DNA of 34,695 nucleotides from Marinilabilia salmonicolor (GTDB lineage Bacteria; Bacteroidota; Bacteroidia; Bacteroidales; Marinilabiliaceae). The stretch is from contig NZ_PVTS01000023.1 in the NCBI RefSeq assembly GCF_003003035.1, forward strand, positions 1 to 34,695, given 5' to 3'. Position 1 is the stretch's first letter. Every line of letters starts with the position of its first letter. Positions 16,959-26,278 of the stretch are shown in pieces. A program made the translations under genes and the position numbers. The notes beneath the pieces were generated by a model that was not told where the DNA came from, ran no database searches, and worked only from the letters and a program-made list of their open reading frames with translations.

Positions 16959-19900
16959 TTAGAATTTAACATTGACATTGAAACCATAGCTTCTTCGCGA
17001 AGGCAGGGAGCCGTATTCCAATCCCATCCCGGTGGTGTTGTTGTAGTTCGAATCCGGATCAATGTTGGGAATATTCTTCCAAACGATAAATGGGTTTCGG
17101 GCAACAGCCGAGACAGTAAGTCCTTTTACAGCATTTCCCAGAATGGTTTGAGGCACATTGTAAGCCAATGATATCTCGCGACATTTCACGTAAGAGTTAT
17201 CGTAAATGAACATAGAAGGGGCATTGCGACTAACACTCATCCAGTAATCTTCAGGATTGATGAAAATATCATTGTCCCTGTAAGTTCCGTCACCGTTATC
17301 GATTACACCCGGAGCAATGAAGCCATCGATGGGAGTCCATTGGTCTCCTTTGGGAACACCGGCTGCCTGTCTGGCCTCTTCCGACTTGTACCATTCTTCG
17401 CGCCCTTCCAGGGTGGCTTCTGCCTTACCTGACTCGTGTGCTGCACGGGCCGACATGGAATAGAGATCACCTCCCACTTTCACATCAAAAAGAGCCCAAA
17501 GGGAAAGGTTCTTGTAAGTAAGCGTGGTTCCCAGACCCCCGGTCCAGTCCCATGAGGCATTACCCAGTACATGGTTGCTTTTGTCGTATTGGGGCAAACC
17601 GGTATTCGGATCAATCAGCACCTCCCCATTTTCATTACGTTGAAAATCGGGACCTACAATGGAACCAAAATTTTCGCCAACCTTGGCAGCCACCTGAACA
17701 TCCAGCCAGGCTGCTTTCTCCAGTTCTATCATATCCATATCGTCCACCAACTCCCGAACAATGTTGCTGTTTTTGGCAAAGTTCAAATTCACATCCCAGG
17801 AGAAGTCTTTCATCTCAATAGGACGTGTATTGAAGGATATTTCCACCCCTTTGTTTTCAATCTCACCGGCATTGATCAGACGATAAGTATATCCCGAAGT
17901 CCATGAGGTAGCCATTCCCATAATCTGGTCTTCACTGATTTGGGTATAATAAGTGAAATCCAGTCCCATGCGGTTATTCAGAAATTTCGTTTCCAAACCG
18001 GCCTCAAATGAGTTGGTAATGGTAGGTTTCAGGTCTTTGTTGGGAATTGTATTGTTATCGATGTAACCGATGGTATATCCCGGATAAGTGAGATTCGATT
18101 TACTGTAAACCAATCCCAACTGGTACGGGTCGGTATCACTACCCACCTGAGCCCATGACAGGCGTACTTTTCCATAGGGCAACGTTTCACCCAGATTCAG
18201 CAATTCAGAAAATACAAAACTTCCTGAAAATGATGGATAAGTATAAACGTTATTCCCTGCGGGAAGCGTTGAAGACTGGTCGGCTCTCATGGTAGCATCA
18301 AGATACAACATGTGTCGCCAGCCCAGATTCAAGGCACCGAAAGCAGAATTGATCTGCTTGCGGTAGCTGTATTGTCTGATGCTGGTCTCGTTGAAACTCA
18401 TCAAGGCTACCACGTCGCGAATTTGCATATCCTGAGCAGTCACCACAGTGGTAAGGTTATCGACCTTATACAGGTTCCCTCCCAGCGTAGCATTGAAATC
18501 GAATTCGCCCCATCTGTTGTTATACAGTGCCAGAAACTCAGCATTAAACATGCTGTTGCGATAGTTGCTGTTTTGCAAACGACCAGCTTCAAAACCGGGA
18601 GTGGTAGGAGCCTTAAAGTCATCAAATTCAAACCAGTTGAGTTCACTACCCACGGTTCCCTTCAGTTTCAGGTGTTCATTTACATTCCACTGCACTTTGC
18701 CGTTGAGACGAAAAAGATCTTTGTGCGACTTATTGTAGTTTTTGTAGATATCCCAGTAAGGATTCACATTGTAAGGGTCCATTCCGTTCCAGTTGGCGTA
18801 GTTCCCGGCCTCGTCCTCATAGGTCTTCAACCAATTCTGGTCGTAAGTAGTAGCCAGAGTCATCAGATTTTTACCGATATTCGATTTACTATCGCCCAGT
18901 GCCGGTCGGTTTTTCACATCCTCGAAGGTGTAGTTGGCACTGAAGTCCAGATCAACGTCTCCCAATGAAGTATGTGCACGCAGGTTAAATACGTCCCGGC
19001 TCATGTAGGTCTCCGGTACAATGTCGTTGTTGCGCATATCGGTAATGGTGAAGCGCACGCCTGTTTTGCCGCTTTGAGCATTGACAATGGCTGAATTGGT
19101 GGCAGTATTACCGGTACGGAAAAAGTTCGAGGTGTTATCGGGAATAATGAGGTAAGGGCGTTCCACACCATCGAAATAGTTCAGCATATTACCACCGTCA
19201 GCTCTTGGTCCCCAGCTCTTGTTGGTATTGGATACGGCATCGATGCTGTAGGTTCCGGAACTTCCCATTCCGTAAGTCTGCTGAACGTCGTCCCATTTAG
19301 CCAACTGGGTATCAAAAGTGAGGGTTCCGTTGTATTCCACGCTGAATTTCTCCTCTCCACTGGCTTTTTTGGTGGTAATGAGAATAACGCCATGACTGGC
19401 GCGACTTCCATAAAGAGCAGAGGCTGCAGGGCCTTTCAGTACCGACATATTTTCAATATCGTCGGGGTTGATACTGGAGATTCCATCACCCAGATCATAT
19501 CCACCTCCGGTTCCTGCACTCCCAAAATTGGTGTTATCAAGGGGCACCCCATCAATGACGTACAGGGGCTGGTTGTTACCGGTCATTTCGGTACTACCGC
19601 GCAGAATAACTCTGGTTGAACCAGAAGGTCCACCGGCTGTCTGGCTAACAACCAGACCGGCAACACGACCTGCCATGGAGTTAATAACATTGGTTTCCGG
19701 TGCTTTGGTCAGGTCGGCACCATCAACTTCTTCCAGACCATACCCCAGAGCTTTACGCTCCCTCTTGATCCCCAATGCAGTAACTACTACATCATCAAGA
19801 AGTTTGGTATCTTCTTCCAGAACAATTTTCAGCGTCATTTGAGCATCGGTAATGGCTATTTCCTGTGTTTTATAGCCAATAGCACTGACAACCAAAGTCG

Positions 19901-20153
19901 AGCCTACCGGGATGTTCAGGCTAAAATCCCCGTTCATGTCGGTGGCAGTTCCGTTGGTCGGGTTTTCTTTTTCAATTAGAGTTACGCCGGGCACCGGGCC
20001 CACGTCATCGGTTACCGTTCCGGAAATCGTTCCGTCTTCCTGCATCAGCAGGCGACTTTCCGGCAAGGATGCGCTCAACTGCAGGGTATTCCCCAACAGC
20101 AAGAGAATCATTGTTCCAAAGAACAATACACTTTTTAGTTTTCTTTCAGTCAT
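16959..20153 (-). CDS. SusC/RagA-family TonB-linked outer-membrane transporter
   Basis: 1064 residues. Signal peptide; carboxypeptidase-D-like domain at about 42-113 (GTISGTVTDDVGPVPGVTLI); TonB-box-like region and plug (LDDVVVTALGIKRERKALGY, then RVILRGSTEMTGNNQPLYVI and ASALYGSRASHGVILITTKK); then a 22-strand type barrel ending RRSYGFNVNVKF. It imports oligosaccharides released at the surface, using TonB-ExbBD energy, in complex with SusD. The start is 19 bases before the GH16 stop region in transcript order, so GH16, susC, susD and the SusE-position gene form one tight operon. Substrate specificity is inferred from the GH16 enzyme. Confidence 0.96.
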   Translation of the reverse strand: MTERKLKSVLFFGTMILLLLGNTLQLSASLPESRLLMQEDGTISGTVTDDVGPVPGVTLIEKENPTNGTATDMNGDFSLNIPVGSTLVVSAIGYKTQEIAITDAQMTLKIVLEEDTKLLDDVVVTALGIKRERKALGYGLEEVDGADLTKAPETNVINSMAGRVAGLVVSQTAGGPSGSTRVILRGSTEMTGNNQPLYVIDGVPLDNTNFGSAGTGGGYDLGDGISSINPDDIENMSVLKGPAASALYGSRASHGVILITTKKASGEEKFSVEYNGTLTFDTQLAKWDDVQQTYGMGSSGTYSIDAVSNTNKSWGPRADGGNMLNYFDGVERPYLIIPDNTSNFFRTGNTATNSAIVNAQSGKTGVRFTITDMRNNDIVPETYMSRDVFNLRAHTSLGDVDLDFSANYTFEDVKNRPALGDSKSNIGKNLMTLATTYDQNWLKTYEDEAGNYANWNGMDPYNVNPYWDIYKNYNKSHKDLFRLNGKVQWNVNEHLKLKGTVGSELNWFEFDDFKAPTTPGFEAGRLQNSNYRNSMFNAEFLALYNNRWGEFDFNATLGGNLYKVDNLTTVVTAQDMQIRDVVALMSFNETSIRQYSYRKQINSAFGALNLGWRHMLYLDATMRADQSSTLPAGNNVYTYPSFSGSFVFSELLNLGETLPYGKVRLSWAQVGSDTDPYQLGLVYSKSNLTYPGYTIGYIDNNTIPNKDLKPTITNSFEAGLETKFLNNRMGLDFTYYTQISEDQIMGMATSWTSGYTYRLINAGEIENKGVEISFNTRPIEMKDFSWDVNLNFAKNSNIVRELVDDMDMIELEKAAWLDVQVAAKVGENFGSIVGPDFQRNENGEVLIDPNTGLPQYDKSNHVLGNASWDWTGGLGTTLTYKNLSLWALFDVKVGGDLYSMSARAAHESGKAEATLEGREEWYKSEEARQAAGVPKGDQWTPIDGFIAPGVIDNGDGTYRDNDIFINPEDYWMSVSRNAPSMFIYDNSYVKCREISLAYNVPQTILGNAVKGLTVSAVARNPFIVWKNIPNIDPDSNYNNTTGMGLEYGSLPSRRSYGFNVNVKF

Positions 20154-20172
20154 AGATTTTATTAGCTAAGGA

Positions 20173-21000
20173 TTAATAAACTTTTACCCAATCGATATAC
20201 ATATTGGCTTTCTCACCATCTTTCAAGGCAGTAAGGTCATTAAGGTTATGGATGTCAGGAAAGGCACCTCCTACTGCCAGGTTGAACAAAATGAAACAGG
20301 GATCCTGGAAGTATTCATGACGTCCGCTCTGCACACTGATGTCGAAAATTTTGAACTCAACCCCGTCAATACTGACTTTCAGGCTGTTTTCGGTCCAGTC
20401 CAATCTGTAGGTATGGTATTCGCCATCCTGCAAACTATGAACAAAGTTGGCTCCGTGATATTCCTGTTCATGCGAATCCATATCAGGCCCATAATGAATG
20501 GCAGTATTGTAGTAGGTTTCGGTAGTACCATTAAGAATACCATTGCGTTCTCCCATTTCCAGAATATCGATCTCACCACAGGCGGGCCATTGTTTGCCGT
20601 TATCGCCCATCATCCAAAAGGCCGGCCATAAACCATTACCTGTTTTGGGCAATTTGATGCTGGCTTCTATGCTGCCATACTTAAAATTGAACTTGCCCTG
20701 ACTGTTGACGCGCCCCGAGTAGATTTGGTTCCCATTGCGCTCAGCAGCCAAAATAAGTACTGATTTACCATTGTCGGTTCCGACGGATACGTTGGCAGGT
20801 CGATAGGCTTGTAATTCCTGATTGACCCAGCCGGGCTCGTGCGTCTCTTTTGTCCATACGTTTGCATCAAACGACTCAAAATCATCCATGAAGTGATATT
20901 CTTCCTGTTTGGTCTCTGTAGGGGAAACCTCCTCATCCTGCGAGCAGGCAGTTTGGATGAAACTGCTTGTGATAATTAATAGTGTCAATAATCTCCTCAT
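20173..21000 (-). CDS. GH16 family endo-beta-glucanase lipoprotein (laminarinase-like)
   Basis: 275 residues from the ATG at 21000; this start gives a clean lipoprotein signal (LLTLLIITSSFIQTAC, Cys19) followed by SQDEE, suggesting surface display. The GH16 jelly-roll has the catalytic signature EIDILE at 143-148: Glu143 nucleophile, Asp145 helper, Glu148 acid/base. WPAFWMMGDN before it and YHTYRLDWTENSLKVSIDG after it are typical of the laminarinase-type subgroup that cuts beta-1,3 (or mixed beta-1,3/1,4) glucan endo-wise. It has no appended CBM. It is the first gene of the SusCD operon and the only glycoside hydrolase in the window, so exo-acting enzymes must be encoded elsewhere. Confidence 0.95.
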   Translation of the reverse strand: MRRLLTLLIITSSFIQTACSQDEEVSPTETKQEEYHFMDDFESFDANVWTKETHEPGWVNQELQAYRPANVSVGTDNGKSVLILAAERNGNQIYSGRVNSQGKFNFKYGSIEASIKLPKTGNGLWPAFWMMGDNGKQWPACGEIDILEMGERNGILNGTTETYYNTAIHYGPDMDSHEQEYHGANFVHSLQDGEYHTYRLDWTENSLKVSIDGVEFKIFDISVQSGRHEYFQDPCFILFNLAVGGAFPDIHNLNDLTALKDGEKANMYIDWVKVY

Positions 21001-21086
21001 GTCATACTTGTGATAAAATTTGTAATGCATACTTGTTAAAAAATATAAGTTGTGTGTGAAAGGTGTTGACATTCTTCACCTGGTCG

Positions 21087-21104
21087 CCTCATACATAAAT
21101 GAGG
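21087..21104 (-). promoter_or_regulatory. Hairpin in GH16 leader
   Basis: CCTCAT and ATGAGG flank a six-base loop just downstream of the -7-like element in the presumed untranslated leader of the GH16-susCD mRNA. It is too short of T residues to be a terminator. It may affect mRNA stability or translation; function unknown. Confidence 0.3.
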
Positions 21105-21139
21105 TCGGCACAAATATGCTAACTACTGTTAAAAAGGAG

Positions 21140-21157
21140 GTTTGACAGCTGACAAAC
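21140..21157. promoter_or_regulatory. Palindrome, candidate HTCS operator
   Basis: An 18-bp near-palindrome, GTTTGACAGCTGACAAAC, broken only at two symmetrical A positions. It sits in the 222-bp gap between the HTCS gene and the GH16-susCD operon. A -7-like element (CATATTTG on the minus strand, 21111-21118) lies about 22 bases downstream toward GH16. The position suits an activator site for the AraC-type output domain. Candidate only. Confidence 0.4.
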
Positions 21158-21222
21158 AAGGTTTGATTGCTATCACATTTTATATAAGGTTAGAAAAAGA
21201 CGGAGTTGAGAAGAAAAAATAA

Positions 21223-24200
21223 TTACCGGTATTTGCTGGGCTGAACACCAAAATGCTGCTTAAACAGGGAGCTGAAATACTTGGAATTTACAAATCCACA
21301 ATCCATGGCTGTTTCCGTTACATTTTTGCCATTTTTTAACAATTCAGCTGCTTTTTGAAGTCGAATAAGGCGGATGAACTCCTGTGGGCATTTCCCGGTA
21401 AGTGATTTTAGTCGATTGTAAAAAAGCGTGCGACTCATAGCCATCTCGCGACAAAGACTGTCGATGGTAAACCCGGTATCGCCGATATTATCAATAACCA
21501 GGTTTGTGGCACGATCAACAAAATTGCGATCGCTTTCAGACAAGCCGTGGGTTACATCTTCAGTAGATTGCGACTCATTTTCAAAGATGGAGTGATCTTT
21601 TTCTGAGCGCACCTGCCTCAAGGCCTCACGCATGAAATAGGCTCTCTGCCTTTTTCTGTTTTCAATCAGGCCCTTTACCTTAAGCTTTAATATCTCTGTA
21701 CTGAAAGGCTTTGGAATATAATCATCCGCCCCTTTCTTCAGGCCCTCTACAGTAGCATCATGGGTAGCTTTAGCAGTGAGAAGCACAAAGGGAATGCCTG
21801 ACGTTTCGGGATTGTCCTTTACCAAACGGCAAAGCTCATCTCCCTGAATTCCGGGCATCATTACATCAGAGAGAATCAAATCGGGATATTCGTTTTTAAG
21901 GCTATCCAATGCCTCCTGTCCATTGGCAACATCAAGCACCCGGTATTCATCATCGAAAGTGTGACGTAAGTAATACCGGAGCGTTTCGTTATCTTCTACG
22001 ATGAGCAAAGTTTCTTCGCGAGAATGATCGTTGCGGCTCGCAAAGGTTTGTTTTACCGGGGAATCCAAACGGGAATCTTCATCGGAAAGAGAGTGGTTCA
22101 TGACGATATCCGGCTCGGGAACCAACTCTGGTTGTTCGTAAGTTCGGGGTAATGTGATAATAAAAGTTGTACCCTGATGCTCTTCTGACTGAACACGAAT
22201 TTTTCCGCCCAGAATTTTAACGATGCGCTGCACCTGTAGAAGTCCGAACCCTGTCCCCTTCTCTTTGGACTTTTGTGCATTCTCTGCCCGGTAAACTTTT
22301 TTGAACAGGTATTTTTGGCTCTTTTTGGGGATTCCAATGCCATTATCCTGAATCGTTAATATGACTTTCCGTCTGGATGCAATTAAATCCAGCACAACTT
22401 CACCTCCGACAGGAGTATATTTACATGCATTGGAAAGCAGATTATCGAGCAGCATCCCGACAAATTGTCTGTCACCTTTGATTGCTACCTCTTCATCGGG
22501 CAGGTTCAGATTAAGTTGTAACTGTTTATTGTCGCAATATGCCTGAAAACGAACAACCTCTTCGGTTAAAACACTATTGAGAGACAGCGGATAAAGACTT
22601 GCCTTCTGTCTGGTGATGTCCACTTTCTCAAACTCAAGAAGCTGAGTAATCATCGTGTGTAGCTTTTGAGTATTGTTTCGCGCTATGTCAAGATAATACC
22701 TGACCTTATCGCTGAGGTCGGAAACGTGCCCCATATCTTCCAGAGGCGCCATAATGAGGGTAACGGGCGTTCTGATATCATGGGCCGTATTGATGAAAAA
22801 TCTGATTTTGTCTTCATCGTGCTTCTTCTGAAGCTTATTGCTATTGAAACGAAAAATAAAATAGAGTACCGCAGCTGCCAGGGCCAGATAAACTGCCCGG
22901 GCCCACCAGGTGTTCCACCAGGGTTCAGCTACGGTAAGCAAAAGCGTTTTTTCTTCAATAATTTCCCCGTTACTACGACGGAGATTACGAACTCTTAACA
23001 AATAGGTTCCGGGTGCCACATTGGTGTAACGCAAGGTGCCATCAGGCGAGGAATTGCTCCATGTTTTGTCGTAGCCTTCGAGAATATGCTGGTAAGTGAT
23101 GTCACGCTGAAACCGGTAATTGATCGATTCGAAGTTAATAGCAAAGGAATTGTGCCGGAAAGGTAATTCCACCGTTCCCCGACCAACCATATCGTGCAGA
23201 ATCGGTCTCCATTTCTTTGCCTTTGCAGAATCAAGGTAATCGATGGTCAATCCCGTTAAGCGCAGCGGAGCTTCAAAGTCAGTTTGATTAATGGCTCCGG
23301 GTTTCACCAAAACTGCCCCATCGGTACTACCATATGCAAAACGTCCGTCGGAGAGACTTGCAAAGGCGGACTTGTTATACTCCTTATCCACATCTCCCAG
23401 GTAGTTGAGGTTCGAAATATCGCCGTTTTCCATCAGCGCAAGCCCTTTGGCGGTACTCATCCACAAGCGATCCAGCGCATCTTTTTGCAGACTGTAAACA
23501 TCATCAGAGGGCAGACCATCCCGGGTAGTAAAAATATTGGTTTCACCAGTATTTAGATCGTAGCGATTCAAACCACCACCCTCCGTTCCCAGCCATACGG
23601 TCTGGTCATCATTAAACAACATGGCAATAATGTAGGCACTGGCATTTCTATTCTGCAATCCGGGAGAAGAGGCATAACTCTTTATTGTGTTGGTTGCCTT
23701 ATTGACCAGATAAAATCCATTTACTGTGGCAACGCCCATTTGATTTGAATCAACAACTTCAATGGAGTGAATCCATTTGATATCATAAGTTTGTTTGTGG
23801 CGCCCCTCCTTGTCGAGCAACATCAACCAGCCATTGTGACCGCCTACCCATATATCTCCTTCCGGGTCCTGTCTTACGGAGAAAATATAATTGGTGGTAA
23901 GTTCCCCCCCTTGCTGAGTCAGGTGTTTAAGCTGCATCCCATCAGGATTCAACAGATAAAGACCATCACCATAAGTACCTGCCCAAATATTTCCACTTTT
24001 AGCACGACAAAGAGAAACCACTACAGCTCCTTTGAGCACATGCTTCCAGACACTGCTGCTCTCATTGAGTATGCTGATGCCATTATCGGTACCAAACCAA
24101 AGATTTCCATTGTTGTCTTCTTCAATGCCGTTGACATTGTTGTTGGCCAGGGAATGCTCGTTGCCCCTCTCATGCTTCAATATTCGGGTGGGATAACTGG

Positions 24201-25185
24201 CCCTAATGGCCACGGATACCCCGCCGGAGTAACTTCCTATCCAAATATTGCCCTGGCTGTCGGTGGTAACCGCGTAAATCCCGTTACCCCGCAGATAAAT
24301 ATCCGTGCTATCCTCTGTACTCATCAATAAATGAGGCTCTCCTGATTGCAGATCGATGGTGTAAACGCCACCACCGTCCACTCCAACCAAAATCGTTTCA
24401 TCATCGTAAGCGCTAATAGCCCTGATGGGGTTTAAGAACCCGGCACGTTGACTTTTTATTGAATGCAAAGAGGAGCTTTCCATGTTCAACACCAACAACC
24501 CGTCATTAAAGGTTCCTATCCAGAGTTCCTGATTGGCACTGTGAAAAAAAAGGCTTTGAACATCCTTTCCTTTTACCATCCAACTGGTTCCCTGATTTGG
24601 AGTAATTAGAACAACACCCGAAGAGGTGCCTGCATAAACAGAGGAGGAATCTGCCACTATATCATTCACATACCTATCTGCCAAAACATTGGAGATTTCG
24701 CCATCCATCTCTTTTTTATAAAGTCCCTTGCTCAGCCCCATCCATAAACACCCTTTCGGATCTATAAATACCTTGTTTAGGATGATTTCGCCACCAATGG
24801 CTTCTCCCAATGACAATTTCAACTCAAACGCATCGTCTTCAGTGGAGTATTTGAATATTCTACCGGTATGATCATACGCCCATAGTCCGTTTTGCTCATC
24901 GTACCACAAACGCAACCTACGGCCGGCCATATCCCCTAAATAAAGATTTCCGGGTAGCGTATAACTTTTCACAACCTCTCCGTTGTACCGGTCAATCCCT
25001 ATTTTGGTGGCCACCCATATGGCGCTGTGCTGATCTTCAACAATTGAGAATACCCGCTGACTGCTCAGGCCTTCCGAATAACCAATATGCCTGATGTCAA
25101 ACATATTTCTGGTCAGTTCGGCCCTGGCAGTAAAATTAAACAGCCAAAATGCAATGATCAAAGTATATCTCAACAATAAACCCAT
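21223..25185 (-). CDS. Hybrid two-component system sensor-regulator (HTCS)
   Basis: 1320 residues combining sensor, kinase and transcription factor in one chain. Order: signal peptide (1-22); about 14 two-component-propeller repeats in two blades (about 30-680, with recurring units such as NGNLWFGTDNGISILN); Y_Y_Y domain (about 690-755); membrane helix at about 762-779; HisKA with phospho-acceptor His802 in HDIRTPVTLI; HATPase domain (DNGIGIP, GTGFGLLQV) to about 1035; receiver domain with Asp1107 in LILSDVMMPG; and an AraC-type helix-turn-helix output at about 1220-1320 ending KYFSSLFKQHFGVQPSKYR. All key residues are intact. Such proteins bind oligosaccharides in the periplasm and activate the adjacent PUL, here the GH16-susCD operon directly downstream. 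The inducer is probably a beta-1,3-gluco-oligosaccharide (inference). Confidence 0.97.
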   Translation of the reverse strand: MGLLLRYTLIIAFWLFNFTARAELTRNMFDIRHIGYSEGLSSQRVFSIVEDQHSAIWVATKIGIDRYNGEVVKSYTLPGNLYLGDMAGRRLRLWYDEQNGLWAYDHTGRIFKYSTEDDAFELKLSLGEAIGGEIILNKVFIDPKGCLWMGLSKGLYKKEMDGEISNVLADRYVNDIVADSSSVYAGTSSGVVLITPNQGTSWMVKGKDVQSLFFHSANQELWIGTFNDGLLVLNMESSSLHSIKSQRAGFLNPIRAISAYDDETILVGVDGGGVYTIDLQSGEPHLLMSTEDSTDIYLRGNGIYAVTTDSQGNIWIGSYSGGVSVAIRASYPTRILKHERGNEHSLANNNVNGIEEDNNGNLWFGTDNGISILNESSSVWKHVLKGAVVVSLCRAKSGNIWAGTYGDGLYLLNPDGMQLKHLTQQGGELTTNYIFSVRQDPEGDIWVGGHNGWLMLLDKEGRHKQTYDIKWIHSIEVVDSNQMGVATVNGFYLVNKATNTIKSYASSPGLQNRNASAYIIAMLFNDDQTVWLGTEGGGLNRYDLNTGETNIFTTRDGLPSDDVYSLQKDALDRLWMSTAKGLALMENGDISNLNYLGDVDKEYNKSAFASLSDGRFAYGSTDGAVLVKPGAINQTDFEAPLRLTGLTIDYLDSAKAKKWRPILHDMVGRGTVELPFRHNSFAINFESINYRFQRDITYQHILEGYDKTWSNSSPDGTLRYTNVAPGTYLLRVRNLRRSNGEIIEEKTLLLTVAEPWWNTWWARAVYLALAAAVLYFIFRFNSNKLQKKHDEDKIRFFINTAHDIRTPVTLIMAPLEDMGHVSDLSDKVRYYLDIARNNTQKLHTMITQLLEFEKVDITRQKASLYPLSLNSVLTEEVVRFQAYCDNKQLQLNLNLPDEEVAIKGDRQFVGMLLDNLLSNACKYTPVGGEVVLDLIASRRKVILTIQDNGIGIPKKSQKYLFKKVYRAENAQKSKEKGTGFGLLQVQRIVKILGGKIRVQSEEHQGTTFIITLPRTYEQPELVPEPDIVMNHSLSDEDSRLDSPVKQTFASRNDHSREETLLIVEDNETLRYYLRHTFDDEYRVLDVANGQEALDSLKNEYPDLILSDVMMPGIQGDELCRLVKDNPETSGIPFVLLTAKATHDATVEGLKKGADDYIPKPFSTEILKLKVKGLIENRKRQRAYFMREALRQVRSEKDHSIFENESQSTEDVTHGLSESDRNFVDRATNLVIDNIGDTGFTIDSLCREMAMSRTLFYNRLKSLTGKCPQEFIRLIRLQKAAELLKNGKNVTETAMDCGFVNSKYFSSLFKQHFGVQPSKYR

Positions 25186-25253
25186 TTATCTATTTCAATG
25201 AGTACAGTATTCTCTATTAGTTAGGTCACAAAATACTATTTCATATTTATTTC

Positions 25254-25655
25254 TTATTCAGGAAGGCGGTCAAATTTATTTATTTTTTCCAACGACTCAT
25301 CCCAACTTGCTTTATTTGCAATAAAAATATGTGCATTGGGTCGTATTTCTAAATTTGTATCCAAACATCCTGCCGGAACAACTAAAAGTTTACCGTCCAT
25401 TTGTAAATTGGGCAGAGCTGAACCACAATTTGCACAAAAGGCTTTCACATGATTACTTTTATGTGGTTGGAATATTCTAATCTCAGTTTCTTTTTTTATC
25501 CATTCCAGTTTAGCTGTTGTGGAAAACAAATTTGAAGCATGAGCTGACCCGGTATCTTTCCTGCAATATCTGCAATGGCATAAATAAAAACTCTCAAAGT
25601 CACCTATAACTGTAAATTTAATTCCTTTACACAAACAAGAACCAAAGTATTCCAT
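25254..25655 (-). CDS. GFA/CENP-V-fold zinc-binding protein
   Basis: 133 residues from the ATG at 25655 (a GTG four codons upstream is less likely). The Cys pattern of the GFA family is complete: C7 and C9 in GSCLCKGIKF, C26, C28 and C31 in LCHCRYCRKDTGSAHA, and C74 and C77 in FCANCGSALP. These bind the structural and catalytic zinc ions. The family is named after glutathione-dependent formaldehyde activation, but most members have no tested activity, so only the fold is claimed. It lies just upstream of the HTCS gene but is unlikely to belong to the PUL. It marks the left edge of the accessory island. Confidence 0.93.
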   Translation of the reverse strand: MEYFGSCLCKGIKFTVIGDFESFYLCHCRYCRKDTGSAHASNLFSTTAKLEWIKKETEIRIFQPHKSNHVKAFCANCGSALPNLQMDGKLLVVPAGCLDTNLEIRPNAHIFIANKASWDESLEKINKFDRLPE

Positions 25656-25767
25656 ATGAAAAGTCACTTTTTAAAAATGTGAATTATGTTGACATCATAC
25701 CACAAACCAGAGGCTTACTGCTAAAAGTACTCCTTGTAATTAACTGCTTCTGCTCTACAATTAGACA

Positions 25768-26005
25768 TTAATATAATGATGGGAGAATTATTCCAACCCT
25801 AAATGATTGGCTAAAGGTAAGATTTATGAGCCGCTGAGCCTTGTTGGAAGCATCTGCATTCATGAACTTTGAATGATTCTTTTCCTCATACGTTTCTTTA
25901 CAGTTCGGATCAATATCAATACCGCCAATGACATTAATCCCGGCCCGCATAAAGCCGCAAGTTTTACCTCCGCCAGAACAAAAAAAATCAACGGCTTTTA
26001 GTCAT
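25768..26005 (-). pseudogene. Broken N-terminal piece of a DNA cytosine-5 methyltransferase
   Basis: The minus strand reads AVDFFCSGGGKTCGFMRAGI then NVIGGIDIDPNCKETYEEKN, matching the start of C5-methyltransferases: motif I (D-F-F-x-G-G-G, SAM binding) followed by the acidic motif II region and a TYxxNH-like segment. The match ends near 25850, and the frame stops at 25768 without the PCQ catalytic motif or any target-recognition region. The candidate ATG at 26005 is one base out of frame with the conserved part. It is therefore truncated and frameshifted and cannot methylate DNA. It is the leftover of a solitary or restriction-associated methylase, typical of mobile islands. Confidence 0.7.
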
Positions 26006-26076
26006 TTGCTATTCATAAATTAAACCAGAGAATTTTCATTAATAAATTCAAATATAATAATTAAACGGGGGGATTT

Positions 26077-26164
26077 ACAAAACACCCCGAATTGTCATGT
26101 GGATCCTCTGGCGTCCGGAGCTTGAAGCAGCGAAAAGTATTTAGCAAATCCGGGATATGGACGA
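26077..26164 (+). pseudogene. Decayed 3' end of an RNase HI gene (duplicate)
   Basis: This 88-bp stretch aligns end to end with 27752-27840, the last third of the intact RNase HI gene, with about 12 mismatches and no clear indel. Shared runs include GGCGTCCGG, AAAGTATTTAGCA and ATCCGGGATA. No start codon or catalytic Asp/Glu region is present, and similarity ends sharply just before the position of the intact gene's stop codon. It is a remnant of a second copy of the cassette. Confidence 0.7.
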
Positions 26165-26218
26165 ATGTTTTTTTCTTTTTCTTAATTGTTATAACTGCGT
26201 TGCAACCACAACAAAAAA

Positions 26219-26243
26219 GGGTTAGCACCAACAGTGCTAACCC
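26219..26243 (-). terminator. Strong rho-independent terminator behind tRNA remnant
   Basis: A perfect 10-bp stem (GGGTTAGCAC / GTGCTAACCC) around a five-base loop, followed on the minus strand by six T residues. It lies 13 bases after the tRNA-Pro-like 3' end on that strand, the usual place for a tRNA terminator, and probably came with the tRNA gene. Confidence 0.8.
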
Positions 26244-26256
26244 TTTCATTTTCAAC

Positions 26257-26278
26257 AGTCGGGATGAGAAGATTCGAA
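26257..26278 (-). other. tRNA-Pro-like 3' fragment, candidate att site
   Basis: On the minus strand the sequence reads TTCGAAT (T loop), CTTCT (3' side of the T stem), CATCCCG (3' acceptor strand) and A (discriminator). A CATCCCG acceptor strand requires a 5' partner CGGGATG, i.e. a C1-G72 pair with A73, which is characteristic of bacterial tRNA-Pro. The bases before TTCGAAT do not pair with CTTCT and no tRNA body follows upstream, so only the 3' part exists. Fragments like this are left where integrative elements recombine into tRNA genes. Confidence 0.55.

Noticed and set aside
19468-19842. 124-codon open frame antisense to susC, and similar long antisense frames at 18312-18968 and 23767-24330
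   Set aside because: They lie wholly within well-supported susC or HTCS genes, have no family features, and arise from codon bias of the true strand.
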